Assembly (NCBI GenBank): GCA_963922205.1
Contig: CAWUHX010000146.1
Coordinates: forward strand, 434,001-498,000
Origin: Romanomermis culicivorax
Lineage: Eukaryota; Nematoda; Enoplea; Mermithida; Mermithidae
Length of the DNA stretch: 64,000 bases
Reading direction: 5' to 3'
Shown here: positions 22,471-33,839 of the stretch, piece by piece
Position numbering within the stretch: position 1 is the stretch's first letter
Layout: each line of letters begins with the position of its first letter
Position numbers and translations under genes: made by a program
The notes under the pieces: generated by a model
What the model was told of the DNA's origin: nothing
Database searches by the model: none
The model's input: only the letters and a program-made list of their open reading frames with translations

Positions 22471-22740
22471 ATTAAAAGCTATAACCATTAGCTGGAATGA
22501 AATTTTCTAACCACGCATTGGAATAATGAAGAAAAAGTATCAAATAATTAAAATTCGGCGCGAAGTGCCGGAAAATTTCGGCAATTTTCGGTTTTATAAT
22601 GCGTAAATTGCATCTTCAGACAGGAAACCATCAAAAAAGACAGGAAACCATCATCCTCAAAGTGGTGCCTAAGCACAAAAAAATTTTCCTCAATTTCAGA
22701 AAAAGTTCCTCAAAAAGTGTCGATTGAGGAAAAAACTGTG

Positions 22741-23186
22741 GTCGGACCGGGAGAACCGAGAGAATACCGGGAATTTCTTGCAGGAAATCTGAGGAAGTCA
22801 GGGAACTTTTTGGAAAATGTTAAGTGTATGAGAAATATATGTCGGAAAGGTGAGTTCCGGTGCATTTTAGAAGGTCGAAACCTGAAAATTTTTCGGCGCT
22901 TCGCGCCGGTAATGATTATTTTCATTATTTCTTGCTATAATCCAGCTCGAGGGCGACCATAAGCATGTCTCTTCTACTTACTGGTTAGCATTCAGTAGTT
23001 GTTACCACCTAGAATGTCTCACCTCATGGTTTAATCAGTTTATCTTTCATATTGCGCGTTAGTATATCTGAGTAAAACGAAAATTTTTTCAACTTTTCCA
23101 TAAATTTTTTCTGCGGTCTTCCCAAATTTTTGCACTTTGTTAGCATAATTTTTTTCACTTTTGGCGAATGATTAGAACGCCATCAG
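22741..23186. repeat. Unassigned repeat sequence with GGCGC hairpin
   Basis: Contains GGGAGAACCGAGAG and AGGAAATCTGAGGAAGTCAGG, which resemble 29160-29215 and so belong to the flank of the 17636-29665 insertion. The hairpin CGGCGCTTCGCGCCGG is at 22894-22909. From about 23020 it becomes the host element that is interrupted at 23187. No gene seen. Confidence 0.5.
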
Positions 23187-23365
23187 CAGTGTTACCAGAT
23201 TGACCGGAAACCGGACACAATTGGCCGGTTTTTGATGCGCTGGCTGGTTTTCTTGGCCGGTATTTTTATGGCTTGGCCGATTTTCGGCCAGTTTGTATTT
23301 CACGTTTTAAAATCGGGAAGGTGCATTCTTATGCATTTTGAGAAGTCAAAACCCCAAAATTTTTT

Positions 23366-23378
23366 GGCGCTTCGCGCC
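23366..23378. repeat. GGCGCTTCGCGCC hairpin
   Basis: One of about fifteen copies of a short GGCGC-hairpin found in several MITE families of this window. On the reverse strand the loop reads GCGAAGC. Confidence 0.7.
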
Positions 23379-23554
23379 GATAATGATTATTTTGATCATT
23401 GTTTGCTATAATCCAGCTCAAGGGCGACTGTATGTATGTCTACCTTACTTACTAGTTAGCTGCATTCCATGGTTGTTACCACGATCTCGTCTCGTAATCA
23501 CTTACCTTTGATTATTGCATTTCATGAAAATGGAGATTTTTCGATTTTTTTGAA

Positions 23555-24912
23555 AGAAAGAAAGAAATTTATTAAATGTGAATAAATACAAGAGTAAATA
23601 CGACTAATACAGAAAAGCTCATGGACGTGACAAAAGCACGTGCGAATTGAGCTTTAAAAAATGACTCACTTTAGACCGAACACGGGGCATATTGTTCGAA
23701 CGAATCATATGATTGGGTAAGGAATTCCAAACATCAATATTTCGCAAGCAAAAATCATGTTTTAGAGCATTAGAGTTATATTTCGATTTATACAATTTAA
23801 ATAAGTTGGACGCGCGATAATTGAACGGACTCAAAGTGAAAAATAAATCAGGTGGAATAACTTTAAATTTCAAAATTAAGAACACGTAAGACAAGTCGAT
23901 ACACGTACGTCTAAATGCAAGGTCATCAAGGCCAGATTTATCAAGGCGCTCCTTATGTAGCTTAAATCTTTATACATCTAAAAAGTCTTTTTGTAAACCT
24001 TCGTTGAACTTTTTCTACCAATTTAGTATACCCAACCAGACAAGGATTCCAGTGTCGTGAACCATATTCCAGAATAGGGAGAACATAGGATCTAAAAGCC
24101 CTGATTTTTAATTCATTGAAGTTAGAGTGAAAACATTTTAAAATCAAATTTGCCACCCTAGATGCGTTTTTAACCACATAATTACAGTGGGCAGTTGCTG
24201 ACAATTTTTCATTGAACATAACACCAAGATTCTTCATCTCTGAAACAGTAGGAATCTGAAAATCGTTTATATAATACTCAACTTTGGGGTTATTACTCCC
24301 AAAATGAAAAAAAAGCATTTTTCCAGAGAAATAGATAATTGCCATTTCAATGACCCTTCATAAACTTTGACAAGATCGCCTTGTAGTACTTCAGCATTTT
24401 CTGTAGCATTGAATATTTTCACATCGTCAGCAAAAAGATAAATTTCACTGCTAATACCATCAAATATATCATTTATGAAAATTAAGAGCAATGTTGGTCC
24501 CAATACACTACCCTGAGGAACCCTACTAGTAACCTTAATTGGATTAGAGAAGCAATTGCCAATTTCTACCTGTTGAGTCCTATTATGTAAATAAAAAACC
24601 ATGTAACCGTCTCAATAAAAAACCAGATATGCCATAGGAAGCTAATTTTCCGACCAGTTTTTCATGAGAAACAGTATCAAATGCTTTCTGAAAATCGATG
24701 TAAATTAAATCTGTTGCTACTTTTTTATCCAGATTTTTAGCCCATAATGATTTACAACTTAAAAGCTGAAGAACACAAGATTTTTTCTTTCTAAATCCAA
24801 ATTGTCTATCATTCAGAAAATTATTTGACTCAAAATAACCCGTCAGGTCTACATTTATAATACTTTCCACAACCTTACATGAGACACAACATAAAGAAAC
24901 TGGCAGAGCACC
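23555..24912 (-). pseudogene. 5'-truncated CR1/jockey-type LINE reverse transcriptase
   Basis: On the reverse strand, PVSLCCVSCKVVESIINVDL starts near 24905. It is followed by GFRKKKSCVLQLL, the catalytic-palm motif LIYIDFQKAFDTVSHEKL, VPQGSVLGPTLLLIFINDI, the active-site block YLFADDVKIF, the thumb region (NLGVMFNEKL), and the typical C-tail DVWNSLPNHMIRSNN. Frames change near 24590, 24300 and 23930, so it is dead. Endonuclease and ORF1 are missing. The 3' end is an AATAAATTTC(TTTC)n tail at 23555-23580 on the opposite strand. Catalytic Asp residues remain (F-A-D-D). It lies wholly inside the 23187-27625 element. Confidence 0.9.
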
Positions 24913-26130
24913 CCATGGGGGGGGGGTATTACCTCCGTCTTAGATTTGAAAATTCATTTACTACCCCCATAAAAACAGCTCACTATACCAAAAAATTTTG
25001 GTAGACTTCATCCTCTCCCCAGTAGGTTATACTAATTCGAGAAAAATTGCAGAATGTGTGATTCTGAGGAATTACTCACTGCTCTTTTTGACACATTTAC
25101 TGAGCAAATAATAATGGGAAAGTATGCAACTTCTGTGCCATATAGCGATTTTTAGGAAAGGATATCAGCACATTAATATATACTACTTGTAGGAAATCAT
25201 TATAAATATAATTGGGAGATGAAATAATGACTTATGTATATGTGATTTATCAAAAAATCGCCTCTTGGGAAGAAAAAAATTATGTTCTTAAAATTCATCC
25301 TCTTCATGCTCTCCTTTCCTTTTCCCCGCTTCTGCGTTGGGTCTTCTGTGCGCAAATGGTTACCGAAACTGTGGCATACTTTCCTGCTATGAGTTGAGAC
25401 ATGTGAGGTCTGTTGACGTGGATCAGGAGTGGTACTGGGTTTCAAACTCGTAGTTCATAGTCTAATGGGATTAATAATACTAAAGTCACATTCAGCATCA
25501 GGACTTTCAATTGGAAGCACTTTTCCAAGCCTAATCAGTGATGGGATAAGCCCATACTGCTGAAGATGCTGGTTGAAACAATGTTTCCAAACGTATGTTG
25601 CGCCCGATTCTCGAAATGTGCAGGAATCAGTTGGCACAACAGTCTTCAAAGTGTGACTATTCTGTACGTATAATTAGTGCATTAAAGTTGCAGGATTGGG
25701 GAGCTGGAAAATGGAGTTGAACCAGTAAATGTTTTTTGACTGTAAAAAGCAGAAAGTAGGGGCATTATCCATTTATGTAAGTTCTATGTGGTTAGAGCAC
25801 TACAACTCCCCCCTCCTTGGCAAAAACTTGGGAGCAAAAAAAAAAAAGGTCACGGCATATTTCAAGTACTACCCTTAAAATTTACGATTTTACCCCTACC
25901 TACATTTTCGACCTTGGGGACCTCTGGAAACTGGTCTATAATTTTCTACCTTCGCCGGGTTCTTTTTTTGAAAAAAGGTACCACCTTTAATGTTTTCCAA
26001 ATATCTGGTAATTGTCCAGTTCTAAATGAAATTTCAAAAATTGTTCTCAAATGTTCTGCCAAAACTAGATATAATTTTTTCAGGAAAAAGGCACACACTT
26101 CAAATATTTTAGAGTCAATAGGACTCTTAA
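24913..26130. other. No gene recognised
   Basis: Interior of the 4.4-kb hAT-like element. It contains a G run at 24918, AT-rich spacer and several short open frames with no family resemblance or splice support. Confidence 0.5.
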
Positions 26131-26700
26131 GAAATCAAATTTGATTGATCACAAAATTTTTCTGCGATCTTCACAAATTTTTGAACTTTGTGAACATAAT
26201 ATTTGTATATTCGGCAAATGATTGAAACGTCATCAGTTTGAGACAGTGACGGGTATTGCTGATTGAAATGAATAATCCAAATTTTTTGTTGGTTAGCAGG
26301 TTGAAAACATCCGCACATTGTAAAAGCATGAACATCATTAGACCAGAAAAATCAAATTTTAAATCATGAAATTAGTCTTAAAAAGTTCATCTTTCAACAT
26401 TCTTGAGTATCGGAATCCGAAAATTTTTCCAGAGCTTGGCGTCGGAAGCAGGAATGATTTATATGCAGTACTATGATTCTTCATTTTGGCTAAGCACAGA
26501 TATGTCAGCCGTCGAATTTGTATGCAATTTAGGTTTTCCGCGCTTTGGTATTTTGTTCCTGTTACTATGAATTTTGATCAATTCTTATCATAATCTGACT
26601 CAAAAATCGAAAAAAAAATTTTTATCCATCCTTGATAAATTACTGACTTCAGAAGCATTAATGAGTTCAGAAACACTCAAAAAAGCATAAATAAAGCACA
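26130..26700 (+). repeat. Repeat unit, diverged direct copy of 23050-23186 + 27634-28120
   Basis: Phrases such as GGCAAATGATTGAAACG.CATCAG, AAAAATCAAATTTTAA, AGCCGTCGAA.TT and TTAGGTTTTCC.CGCTTTGGT are shared with 27640-28050 in the same order. Its GTCATCAG is single and undisturbed, so this copy shows the target site before the 23187-27625 insertion. Confidence 0.65.
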
Positions 26701-27625
26701 TTCTGTGCGAAGAACATTGGTATGTATTCTGATGATTCAATTCTTCATTGTTTTTCTTTTTTTTTCTTTTTTCAATCTGTAGAAATAAAATAATTCTACT
26801 CATTGGATTAATTTTTATCCTATGTCGACATCTACTGAACGTAAATCTAGTGAACAATGCCTTGTAAAATCGTGACTATATTTTTTACATCATATATATT
26901 TCTTACATTTACATCATAGTGCAAACTGAAAAAATCATTTTTTTGTGTATGCTTCTGAATATTGTCGCAGTTTTTCGAACAGTGTGCTCTACAATCTTGC
27001 AGTTAAGTGCGAAGCAAAGAGAAGTGAATGGAATATAATTTGGTGCATAAAAGTTGGTGGGTAGCGGTAGCAAAGACATGCAAGAGTGGACGAAGTTTTG
27101 CGCAATAAAAACTTTCACAAAATTATTTAAAAAAGTCAAATCATCTCAATTTTACGATAATTTTGTAATAAATTTTTAATTGTCAAAAAACTTTTTTTAC
27201 TTAGCAATAATTTTTTCCGGAGGGATGCACTCATTTTTTGTGAGCCAATATCCCACTTAATTTACCGTAAAATTGGCATTTCTGACTTTACTTTTTCTTG
27301 AACTAAAAACCGAAGATACCTTGCTTTTTTAAACACTTGAAACATTTTGGGAGGGCCACGGCTCCCTCAACCCCCTGCCTACTGGCCTGCATATAGTTAC
27401 TGCGTAATGTTCATTACAGGCTATTTAAATTACAAAATAAAAATGTAACTATGAGTTGAAAAATTGAATGGAAAAACAACACGCTTCCATACGATTGCAT
27501 AAAATGTTTTTTATACAGTTTTAGATAGAACTCGTTCTTTCAAACCATAATATTTGTAAAAAATTGTATTGGCCGGTTTTTGAGACATCTTTGGCCGGTT
27601 TACATTTTCTAATCTGGCAACACTG
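26701..27625. other. No gene recognised
   Basis: AT-rich spacer between the internal repeat unit and the right end of the hAT-like element. Ends in subterminal TTGGCCGGTTT repeats (27567-27603). Short open frames only. Confidence 0.5.
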
Positions 27626-27633
27626 GCCATCAG

Positions 27634-29665
27634 TTTGGGAAAGTGCCAAATACTGCTGTCGAATAATCTAAAAATATTGGCGCTTCGCGTTTACGAAAAC
27701 CATTTACGAATTTTGTTGTTTGCCCAAATTTATGAAACATCGTTGACATCAAGCTCATTTTTTTAGCCGGTTAGCGTATTCAAAACATCCTCAAATTGTT
27801 CATGCATGGACATCTTTAGGCCGGAAAAATCAAATTTTAAGTCACAAAGTCTTCCTGAAAAGATTGACCATCCAGGGTTCTAAACTTATGGGGATCAAAA
27901 TTTTTTCAGAAGGAATGATTCATATGCAGTCTATGATTTTTCATTTTAGCCAAGCATAGATAATGCCAGCCGTCGAACTTTTATGCCATTTAGGTTTTCC
28001 TCGCTTTGGTTTCATGATAACCTGTTACTATGAATTTTGATAAAGTTTTCTCTGTTTTTGACAATTTACGAACAGAAGAAGCAGAACATGTTCAGAAAAG
28101 CTCAAAAATGCATACATAAAGCATGTGGTGGCATTTTTAAGTGGAAAAACGATATGGCGAAATTGGCGAAATAGTTTTGACTTCTTTCGCCAAATAGCGA
28201 TAGGGTCTCTGCAAAAAAACAGTACTAGCTACCCTATCCGACCTTTAAAGTATGGTATTAAAGTTGGAAGTTATTAAATTTCGGGGATCGGATACAAAAA
28301 AATGCATTTTTGTACATTTTAGAAGATCATAATCTCAAAATTTTTCGGCCTGAATTTTAATAATCATTATTATGTATTTACCTAGCTCAGGCGCGGCTTT
28401 TCGCATGTCTACCTTCACTCATCACTTGATGTATAATAGTTTTCATAATCTTAAACGTACATATTATCTCATGTTTTAATTGGTAATCTTCAATATTTAT
28501 CTCGATATTTAATAAAGATTCACATTTTTCCGTGACAAATTTTTTGATAAAGATCAATACGTCAATTCTCTAAACTTTTTGAAGCGATTATTCCTTTCTT
28601 AATGTAAAATCAATTCAAAAGCTTCATGGAAATGGTTTTTGGAAATTTATTCTCCTCTTACTCATTTCTTTTTGGCCAAGTTTATGAGAGTTTGGGAATA
28701 ATTTACTAGTTTTAAAATTTTTCAAATAATAAAATTATGAAAATTACGACTTTTGAACACAAAACTGGAAAATTTGTTCCACAATGCTTCTAGATTAGAC
28801 TTCGATCAAACTCAGAAATTTCAGATGTTTTCTCAATCTTCATGAATTAATGTCTCTAAAAAACTGCAGAAGGTTTGAAAAGCTCAAAAATACATAAATA
28901 AAGTGTCAATGAGCATTTTTAACCGAAAAACGACTTCGGGAAAGTGGGGAAACAAATTTTGACCCCTTTCCCCATATAGGAAGAAGGCCCGGGCAAAAAA
29001 CAGTGGTAACAGGAGAAAACCGCAGTGCAGGAACTTTTTTTGGCTTTTCTGTACTGTGCAGAAGGCCAGTTGCAAAAAAACAATGGTTCGATATCTAAAT
29101 TATGAAGACGTATAAAATCGACTTGAAATTCGCTTATATACGTATTATGTTCATTACTGGAAAATTTTCATAAAATACCTGGGAAACCTGAGAAAGTCAG
29201 GGGATTTTTTTGGCCAAGTGTGTATGAACCCAGTCTTGAAAAATTCAAAATTTAGTGAACGTTTTATCATATTTTCACAATAATTTTACTGCTTCTTACA
29301 TGACTTACCGGATTTATTTTTCGTTAATTTCATTTTGTGATTTCATGCACCTTGTTTTTGCCTTTCAATGGTCATTTTTACTGTTGAAATTTTTAGGAAT
29401 CTGGAAAGTCAAAAAGCTTCCCGTTTCTAAGATGCTTTGATTGATTGAAAGCAACGACTGCTACGAGACTGCTTTTTACTATGCTCAAAGTCTATGTTTT
29501 GCCAAACTCGAATGTTTTTAAATGCGTATATAAATTTTGAACTGTTGCTCTTTTTTGCATCTTAAATTTTTAAGAAAAAATATGTCAAAACCTACCGGGA
29601 AAAACCGTTTTCACCTACCGGGAAAAAGCCTGGAATTTTGTTTTCGGAAATCGCTATGAACCCTG
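27634..29665. repeat. Mosaic of diverged MITE copies
   Basis: 27634-28210 continues the host repeat split at 23187. 28270-28900 is an inverted, diverged copy of the 16610-17551 interior (CATGTTTTAATTGGTAATCTTCAATAT). Apparent hAT-type ends occur at 28217 (AAAAAAACAGTA) and 28998 (GCAAAAAACAGTGG). 29150-29660 holds GGGAAA-rich flank of the composite insertion. No gene seen. Confidence 0.55.
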
Positions 29666-29704
29666 TGAAAGGATGCATTTTGGTGCATTTTAAGAGGTCC
29701 AAAT

Positions 29705-31143
29705 CACAGTTTTTTCCCTCAATCGACCATTTTTAAGGATTTGGAATTGAGGAAAATTTTTTTGTACTCAGGCACCAATTTGAGAAATTTTTTTTTGATG
29801 GTTTCCAGTTAGGAGGTGCATTTTACGCGTTATGAAATTGAAAATTGTTGAAATTTTCCGGCGCTTCTCGCCGGATTTTAATATTTTCTATATTATTCCA
29901 ATGCGCGGTTAATGATTATAGCTTTTAATTATCAAGATATTATGGATAATTGTTTGATCCTGCGTCTTTTTTTCAGGAATTTGACGAAAAGCAAGATTTT
30001 TCTCGGTTATTTTCCTAAAGTCCTTTTGCGGTCTTTAAAAAGATTCTGACATTTGTGTGATTGAAACATTCTGAAAGTGGGAATTCTTGCTGTTTGAAGA
30101 ATCAAAATTCATGGTTACTTTCCTAGCTTTTGAATTGTAGTCTGCCTGACTGAAAATTCATTGAATTCACTGAAAAATTAAATCTCCTGTCTAGGAAATA
30201 GAAGTTCGAAGGTTAATTTTTAGCGTTCTAAAATATCAAAATCTTACAAATATTTTCGCCGCTAGGCGCTGAACAGGTCACTCATGCTAATCTTTTCATT
30301 TTCTCTTCAAAACTTAGAAAATTTGGTTTTAAAAGCCTAAAACTGGCGCGATTCGAATGAAATAATAGAGAACTAGCTTTTGGTGGTTTCCCTTTAAAAT
30401 TAAGCTAATTTATTGATTTTAGAGTAAACAACCAAAAATTTATCTGTGCAACCAAAATTTTTCCCCAAGTTGCACAGTGAAACCTGGCCTTTGCAGAAAA
30501 AAAGCCCTGTGGTCAAGATCATGCCTTTATGTCAGATTGTCAGCTGTTCAAAATCAGTTTTAAAATTTTATTTTTCATTGTTATGTTTTCATCAAAGTTT
30601 ACTTTTTGATTTACTTTATTTCAAAATTAGGTTGTTTTATGTCGTCGAAGAAACATAAGGAACAGTGTTTTTTTTTTGCACGAGCTGTTTTGCACGGTGC
30701 AAAAAAATCACCAAAAAAGTTTTGCACGCCAACAAATTTTTTGTACGTACTATGCTAAAATGCACCAAAATGAATTTTTTCTATATGAAAACAACAAATT
30801 TTTTTCACATTTTATAAAAGTCTTTTTGCACGGTGCAAAAAAATCTGAAAAAAAAGTTTTGCACGAGTAGAAAAAGTTTTGCACAGTGCAAAAAAACACC
30901 GATAAGGAATAAAGGTTATGCCGTTGAATTATTCTCTTGCTAGGCTCATAACTCACTTAAATATTTATTTACAAGCAGGCTCGAAACTTTTTGCAGAAAA
31001 AATGTCGGTTTTTGGCGGAATAAGATGATTTTGATGATCATCAGAAATGATTTTGAGCGATTTTTAAGCAAGGAAACTAAAAAAATTGATTTTTCCTCAT
31101 GCGGAAGAAATTTTACAAAAAGTTTTGAGTAGAAAAAACACTG
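29705..31143 (-). mobile_element. Non-autonomous hAT-like element, uninterrupted copy of 17692-22740
   Basis: Ends CACAGTTTTTTCCCTC and, on the reverse strand, CAGTGTTTTTTCTACTC. Target duplication GTCCAAAT/ATCCAAAT (one mismatch); the undisturbed site is at about 17400 in a paralogous copy (ATTTGGACCTCC on the + strand). This 1.44-kb copy lacks three insertions present in the + strand copy and so dates those as younger. An internal GCAC-rich segment at 30664-30900 has its own CAGTGTTTTTT.../...AAAAACAC ends and may be a further insertion. Confidence 0.85.
30664..30900. mobile_element. Probable small hAT-like MITE with TTTTGCACG repeats
   Basis: CAGTGTTTTTTTTTTGCACG at 30664 and TGCAAAAAAACACCG ending near 30900 form imperfect TIRs. 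TTTTGCAC(G) repeats fill both ends. It interrupts sequence that is continuous at 17925-17950 (ATAACGGCATAATC), but the junctions are not clean. Confidence 0.5.
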
Positions 31144-31192
31144 ATCCAAATCTCAAAATTTTCCGGCGCTGGGCGCCGGTTATAGCTTTTAT

Positions 31193-31352
31193 CAGGGCCG
31201 TGCACAAGGGGGGGGGGGGCGGGGGCGGCCGCCCCCTACCCATTGAGGCAGCATGCACACAGTGTATCGCGTAAAATCAACATTTTCTGGTTCCATTCAG
31301 TTTAAAAAATTTAGTCCGCTCCCCCCATGAGAAAATCCTGCGCACGGCCCTG
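31193..31352. mobile_element. Small hAT-like MITE, 160 bp
   Basis: TIRs CAGGGCCGTGCACA and CAGGGCCGTGCGCA. Flanks GCTTTTAT and ACTTTAAT are a diverged 8-bp duplication of the ACTTTAAT present in related copies. Contains a G12 run. Confidence 0.75.
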
Positions 31353-31870
31353 ACTTTAATAAGCATTTATATTTATTACCAAGCTCAGGCGCGACTTTTA
31401 GCATGTCTACTTTCACAGTTTTCATTATCTTAAACGTATTATTCCATGTTTAATTGGCAATCCTGAATATTATATTTTTATGTTTACTGAAGATCCGCAT
31501 TTTTTCCTTCATAGATTTTTTGAGAAAGATCAACACGTTAACTTTCTAAACTTTTTGGATCATTTGTTCCTTTCTTAACGTAAATTCAATTCAAAAGCGT
31601 AATGCAAGTATTTTCGGCAAATTTCTACACCTCTGACTCATAGCTTTTCGATCAAATTTATGAAAGGTTACGAACAAATCAATGGTTTTGAAATTCTTCG
31701 AATGATAAATTTCTAGAAATTACGATTTATGAACACAAAATTTGAATCTAATTTTTGATATATTGTATGTCCAGGATGACCATCAGAATGCTTTCAAAAG
31801 CTTAAAAACACTTAAATAAAGCGAAAAAACACTTTTTAAATTCGTTCCAGTTTCCTACTAGGGAAAGGTG
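31353..31870 (-). repeat. Right part of a MITE related to 16610-17551
   Basis: Carries TACCAAGCTCAGGCGCGACTTTTA, then ATTATTCCATGTTTAATTGGCAATC, matching 28380-28500 and 53000-53110. The stretch is shown in short phrases only; no coding content. Confidence 0.6.
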
Positions 31871-33188
31871 AGCTCTGATCAGGCTTTGTTCAGGCAAATG
31901 AAAATCCAAGTGACAGTCCAAGTGAAGAGTTTTTTGACAGAATATCTTATAGTTCGTTATGTTTATGGCTCCTTATGAAAGATAGAAAGTTTAGCGCAAG
32001 TTTTTTTTAGCTGTCACCAAAAAGACAATCAGGTCTTCATTAAAGTTTGGTGCATACTGAGATGCCATCTATTTTTAAATGTAGAAAAAGAATGTAATTC
32101 TTTCCAGTTTTCAAACCGAATTTTTCGAATAAATATTCTTAAAGGTCTACCTTCTATCATGCTCATGTGTATCATGCTATCTAATTTCTGATGTTTGTCG
32201 ATTTGGCCGCAATCGCATTACAGCAACTGAGACCGATCCAGTAATTGTTTATCTGTAACTTCAGCCACCAATACCCTTTTAGTTATTGTTTCTCATGTAA
32301 ACAGGCTAGTTCGAGTAATAAGGTAACAGTAGAAAGGACAAAATGTGCATTTTGATTCTTTGCGGGAAAGTTATCAATTAAAATATAAACAAATACAAAT
32401 GAATGAGTGGTGTATGAATCGAAAACGTTACGTTAATGCAGACAGTGTCAGCTCGATTTCACTAAAATTGTAAAGTAGCTTTAACGTTAAGTGACTGAAA
32501 CGCCCACAATAAAACGCCATTTTTCTTTTTAGCATTCTTTTTCATTACATGATTTTTACGTAAGAAAGTTACTTCATGCTTTTTGCTTCGTTTATATTCA
32601 TGAGAATGGTGGACGCCCGTATTTTCGTGAAATAGAAAAATGCAAAGCAAAATTTGATATTCTAAAAACCAGAACTACAGACATTTTATTGATTACTACA
32701 TTGCACGGAAATACTATTTTTAGTATTTTATGGAAGAATGTTAACCAGTAATGTGCCATGTCCTGTCCACCAAAAAATCAACTACAGTACGGAACCAGCG
32801 GTCTGCCGTTTCATCTATAATTTTCTACTAGTAAAGATCCAGTCGAATTTGTCCCGTACAGTATTTGTAGGATTGACAGGAAATCGAAATATATATCAAG
32901 AAGATGAAAATGATTTCACCACATAAATTAAACATCACTGCCGAACCTGTCATTGATAGCCAAAATTTTTTTGTCCGATTATCTCCTGTGATTCAGTGGT
33001 GCTGGTCAAATTTATGATCCTACCAGAAATCGTTTGAAGGTAATACCAGGGTTTTTTAGCATAGCGCAAAGGGAACTATGGTTGATCTTGGCACGTGTGC
33101 TAATGACTGAAAGAGGAATTTTTTTAAAATTCTCGGGGAGAAAGTAGGATAAAAGATTATCACCAAATTGATGGAAAATCAAAAATCG
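31871..33188. other. No gene recognised
   Basis: AT-rich sequence with short open frames only. A GTTACGTTAATG motif occurs at 32428 and again in 6264-6274 (inside a TRPC intron), too short to interpret. Confidence 0.5.
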
Positions 33189-33380
33189 TCATTTTCCCAA
33201 ATTAGTAATATCCTGGTTCTCTTCATCACTTTTGCTTACTGAACGACTGGTGCTGGAACTTGAATCAGCTTTGGCTCTAACTTCCTGGACACTACTTAAG
33301 TAATTTGAAAACAGATTAATTGACATATGCTGAAGTTTATGTAAATCAGTAATAGTGCGCAGCAAATATGTAATTGACAT
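33189..33380 (-). CDS. Candidate C-terminal exon, unknown protein
   Basis: On the reverse strand an open frame reads ITDLHKLQHMSINLFSNYL, then SSVQEVRAKADSSSSTSRSV and DEENQDITNLGK with TGA at 33189. The helix followed by a Ser-rich, acidic tail and a stop looks like a protein C-terminus. A possible acceptor (TTACTGAT...AACTTCAG) precedes CAT-ATG near 33332. I do not recognise a family, and I could not link it to an upstream exon in a single consistent phase. A chance open frame is possible. Confidence 0.25.
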   Translation of the reverse strand: MSITYLLRTITDLHKLQHMSINLFSNYLSSVQEVRAKADSSSSTSRSVSKSDEENQDITNLGK

Positions 33381-33519
33381 TTCTTGAAAAAATCAATCAA
33401 AAACCAATATTGAAGTTGAAGTGCAGTTCCAGACACAACGAAGACGCGTAAACTTCTATCCAAATAGAACGCGGATTTAGTGATTCCTGAAAGTATTTCT
33501 GTCAAACTGCAAGAATTTT

Positions 33520-33765
33520 CCGGGGGGGAGGGTTCTTGGACTTTTTATCCAAGGGTAGGGGGTGGGTGAGCAAAAAAAAACAAGAAAATGTTCTGAAAGC
33601 TTGTTTTTCATACAAAATATGCTCAAAAATAATCAAAAAAGCTGTATTGAAAAAAGTTCAGGGGAGGGGGTGTTTGACTATTTTTTTGGGCCAGGGTGTG
33701 GGGTGGCCAGGGTCTCGGGTATGGGGGTGTACCCACCCCCCCCACCCCCTATGTGCACGTATGGA
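33520..33765 (+). repeat. G-rich/C-rich tract with possible quadruplex runs
   Basis: Runs GGGGGGGAGGG, GGGTAGGGGGTGGG, GGGGAGGGGG and GGGTGTGGGG, ending in a C-rich CCCACCCCCCCCACCCCC. It resembles the poly-G MITEs in style but not in TIRs. Confidence 0.5.
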
Positions 33766-33839
33766 TGAGAGTCTTATTCCGTTTGAAAACACCAACATTA
33801 AGCATGATTTCATGCGTCAATAACACACGGTAAAGGCAT

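Larger units (their letters stand above)
17692..22740 (+). mobile_element. Non-autonomous hAT-like element, nested, 5.05 kb
   Basis: Left end CAGTGTTTTTTGCTC, right end reverse complement CACAGTTTTTTCCTC. Target duplication GTTGGACC/GTCGGACC (one mismatch). The copy at 29705-31143 in reverse orientation shows the same backbone without the three insertions found here (18088-20022, 20145-21194, 21719-22470). The backbone without them is about 1.3 kb and has no transposase. Confidence 0.85.
23187..27625. mobile_element. hAT-like element, 4.4 kb, perfect target duplication
   Basis: Left end CAGTGTTACCAGATTGACCGG... trimmed to CAGTGTTACCAGATT; right end reverse complement CAGTGTTGCCAGATT. Perfect 8-bp duplication GCCATCAG at 23179-23186 and 27626-27633. 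Subterminal (T)GGCCGG repeats occur at both ends. Inside are a truncated LINE and, at 26130-26700, a diverged copy of the very sequence that flanks the element. No hAT transposase motif was found, so it is non-autonomous or gutted. Confidence 0.85.
17636..29665. mobile_element. 12-kb composite insertion bounded by CAGGGTTCATAGCGA
   Basis: The left end CAGGGTTCATAGCGA and the reverse complement of the right end are identical for 15 bp. TGAAAG occurs at both junctions. Removing the interval joins TTTTCATATTGAAA to GATGCATTTTGGTGC, exactly the uninterrupted order seen (reverse strand) at 17410-17445. Inside lie at least seven further insertions listed separately, so the original mobile unit was probably small and grew by later insertions. 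Confidence 0.65.
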
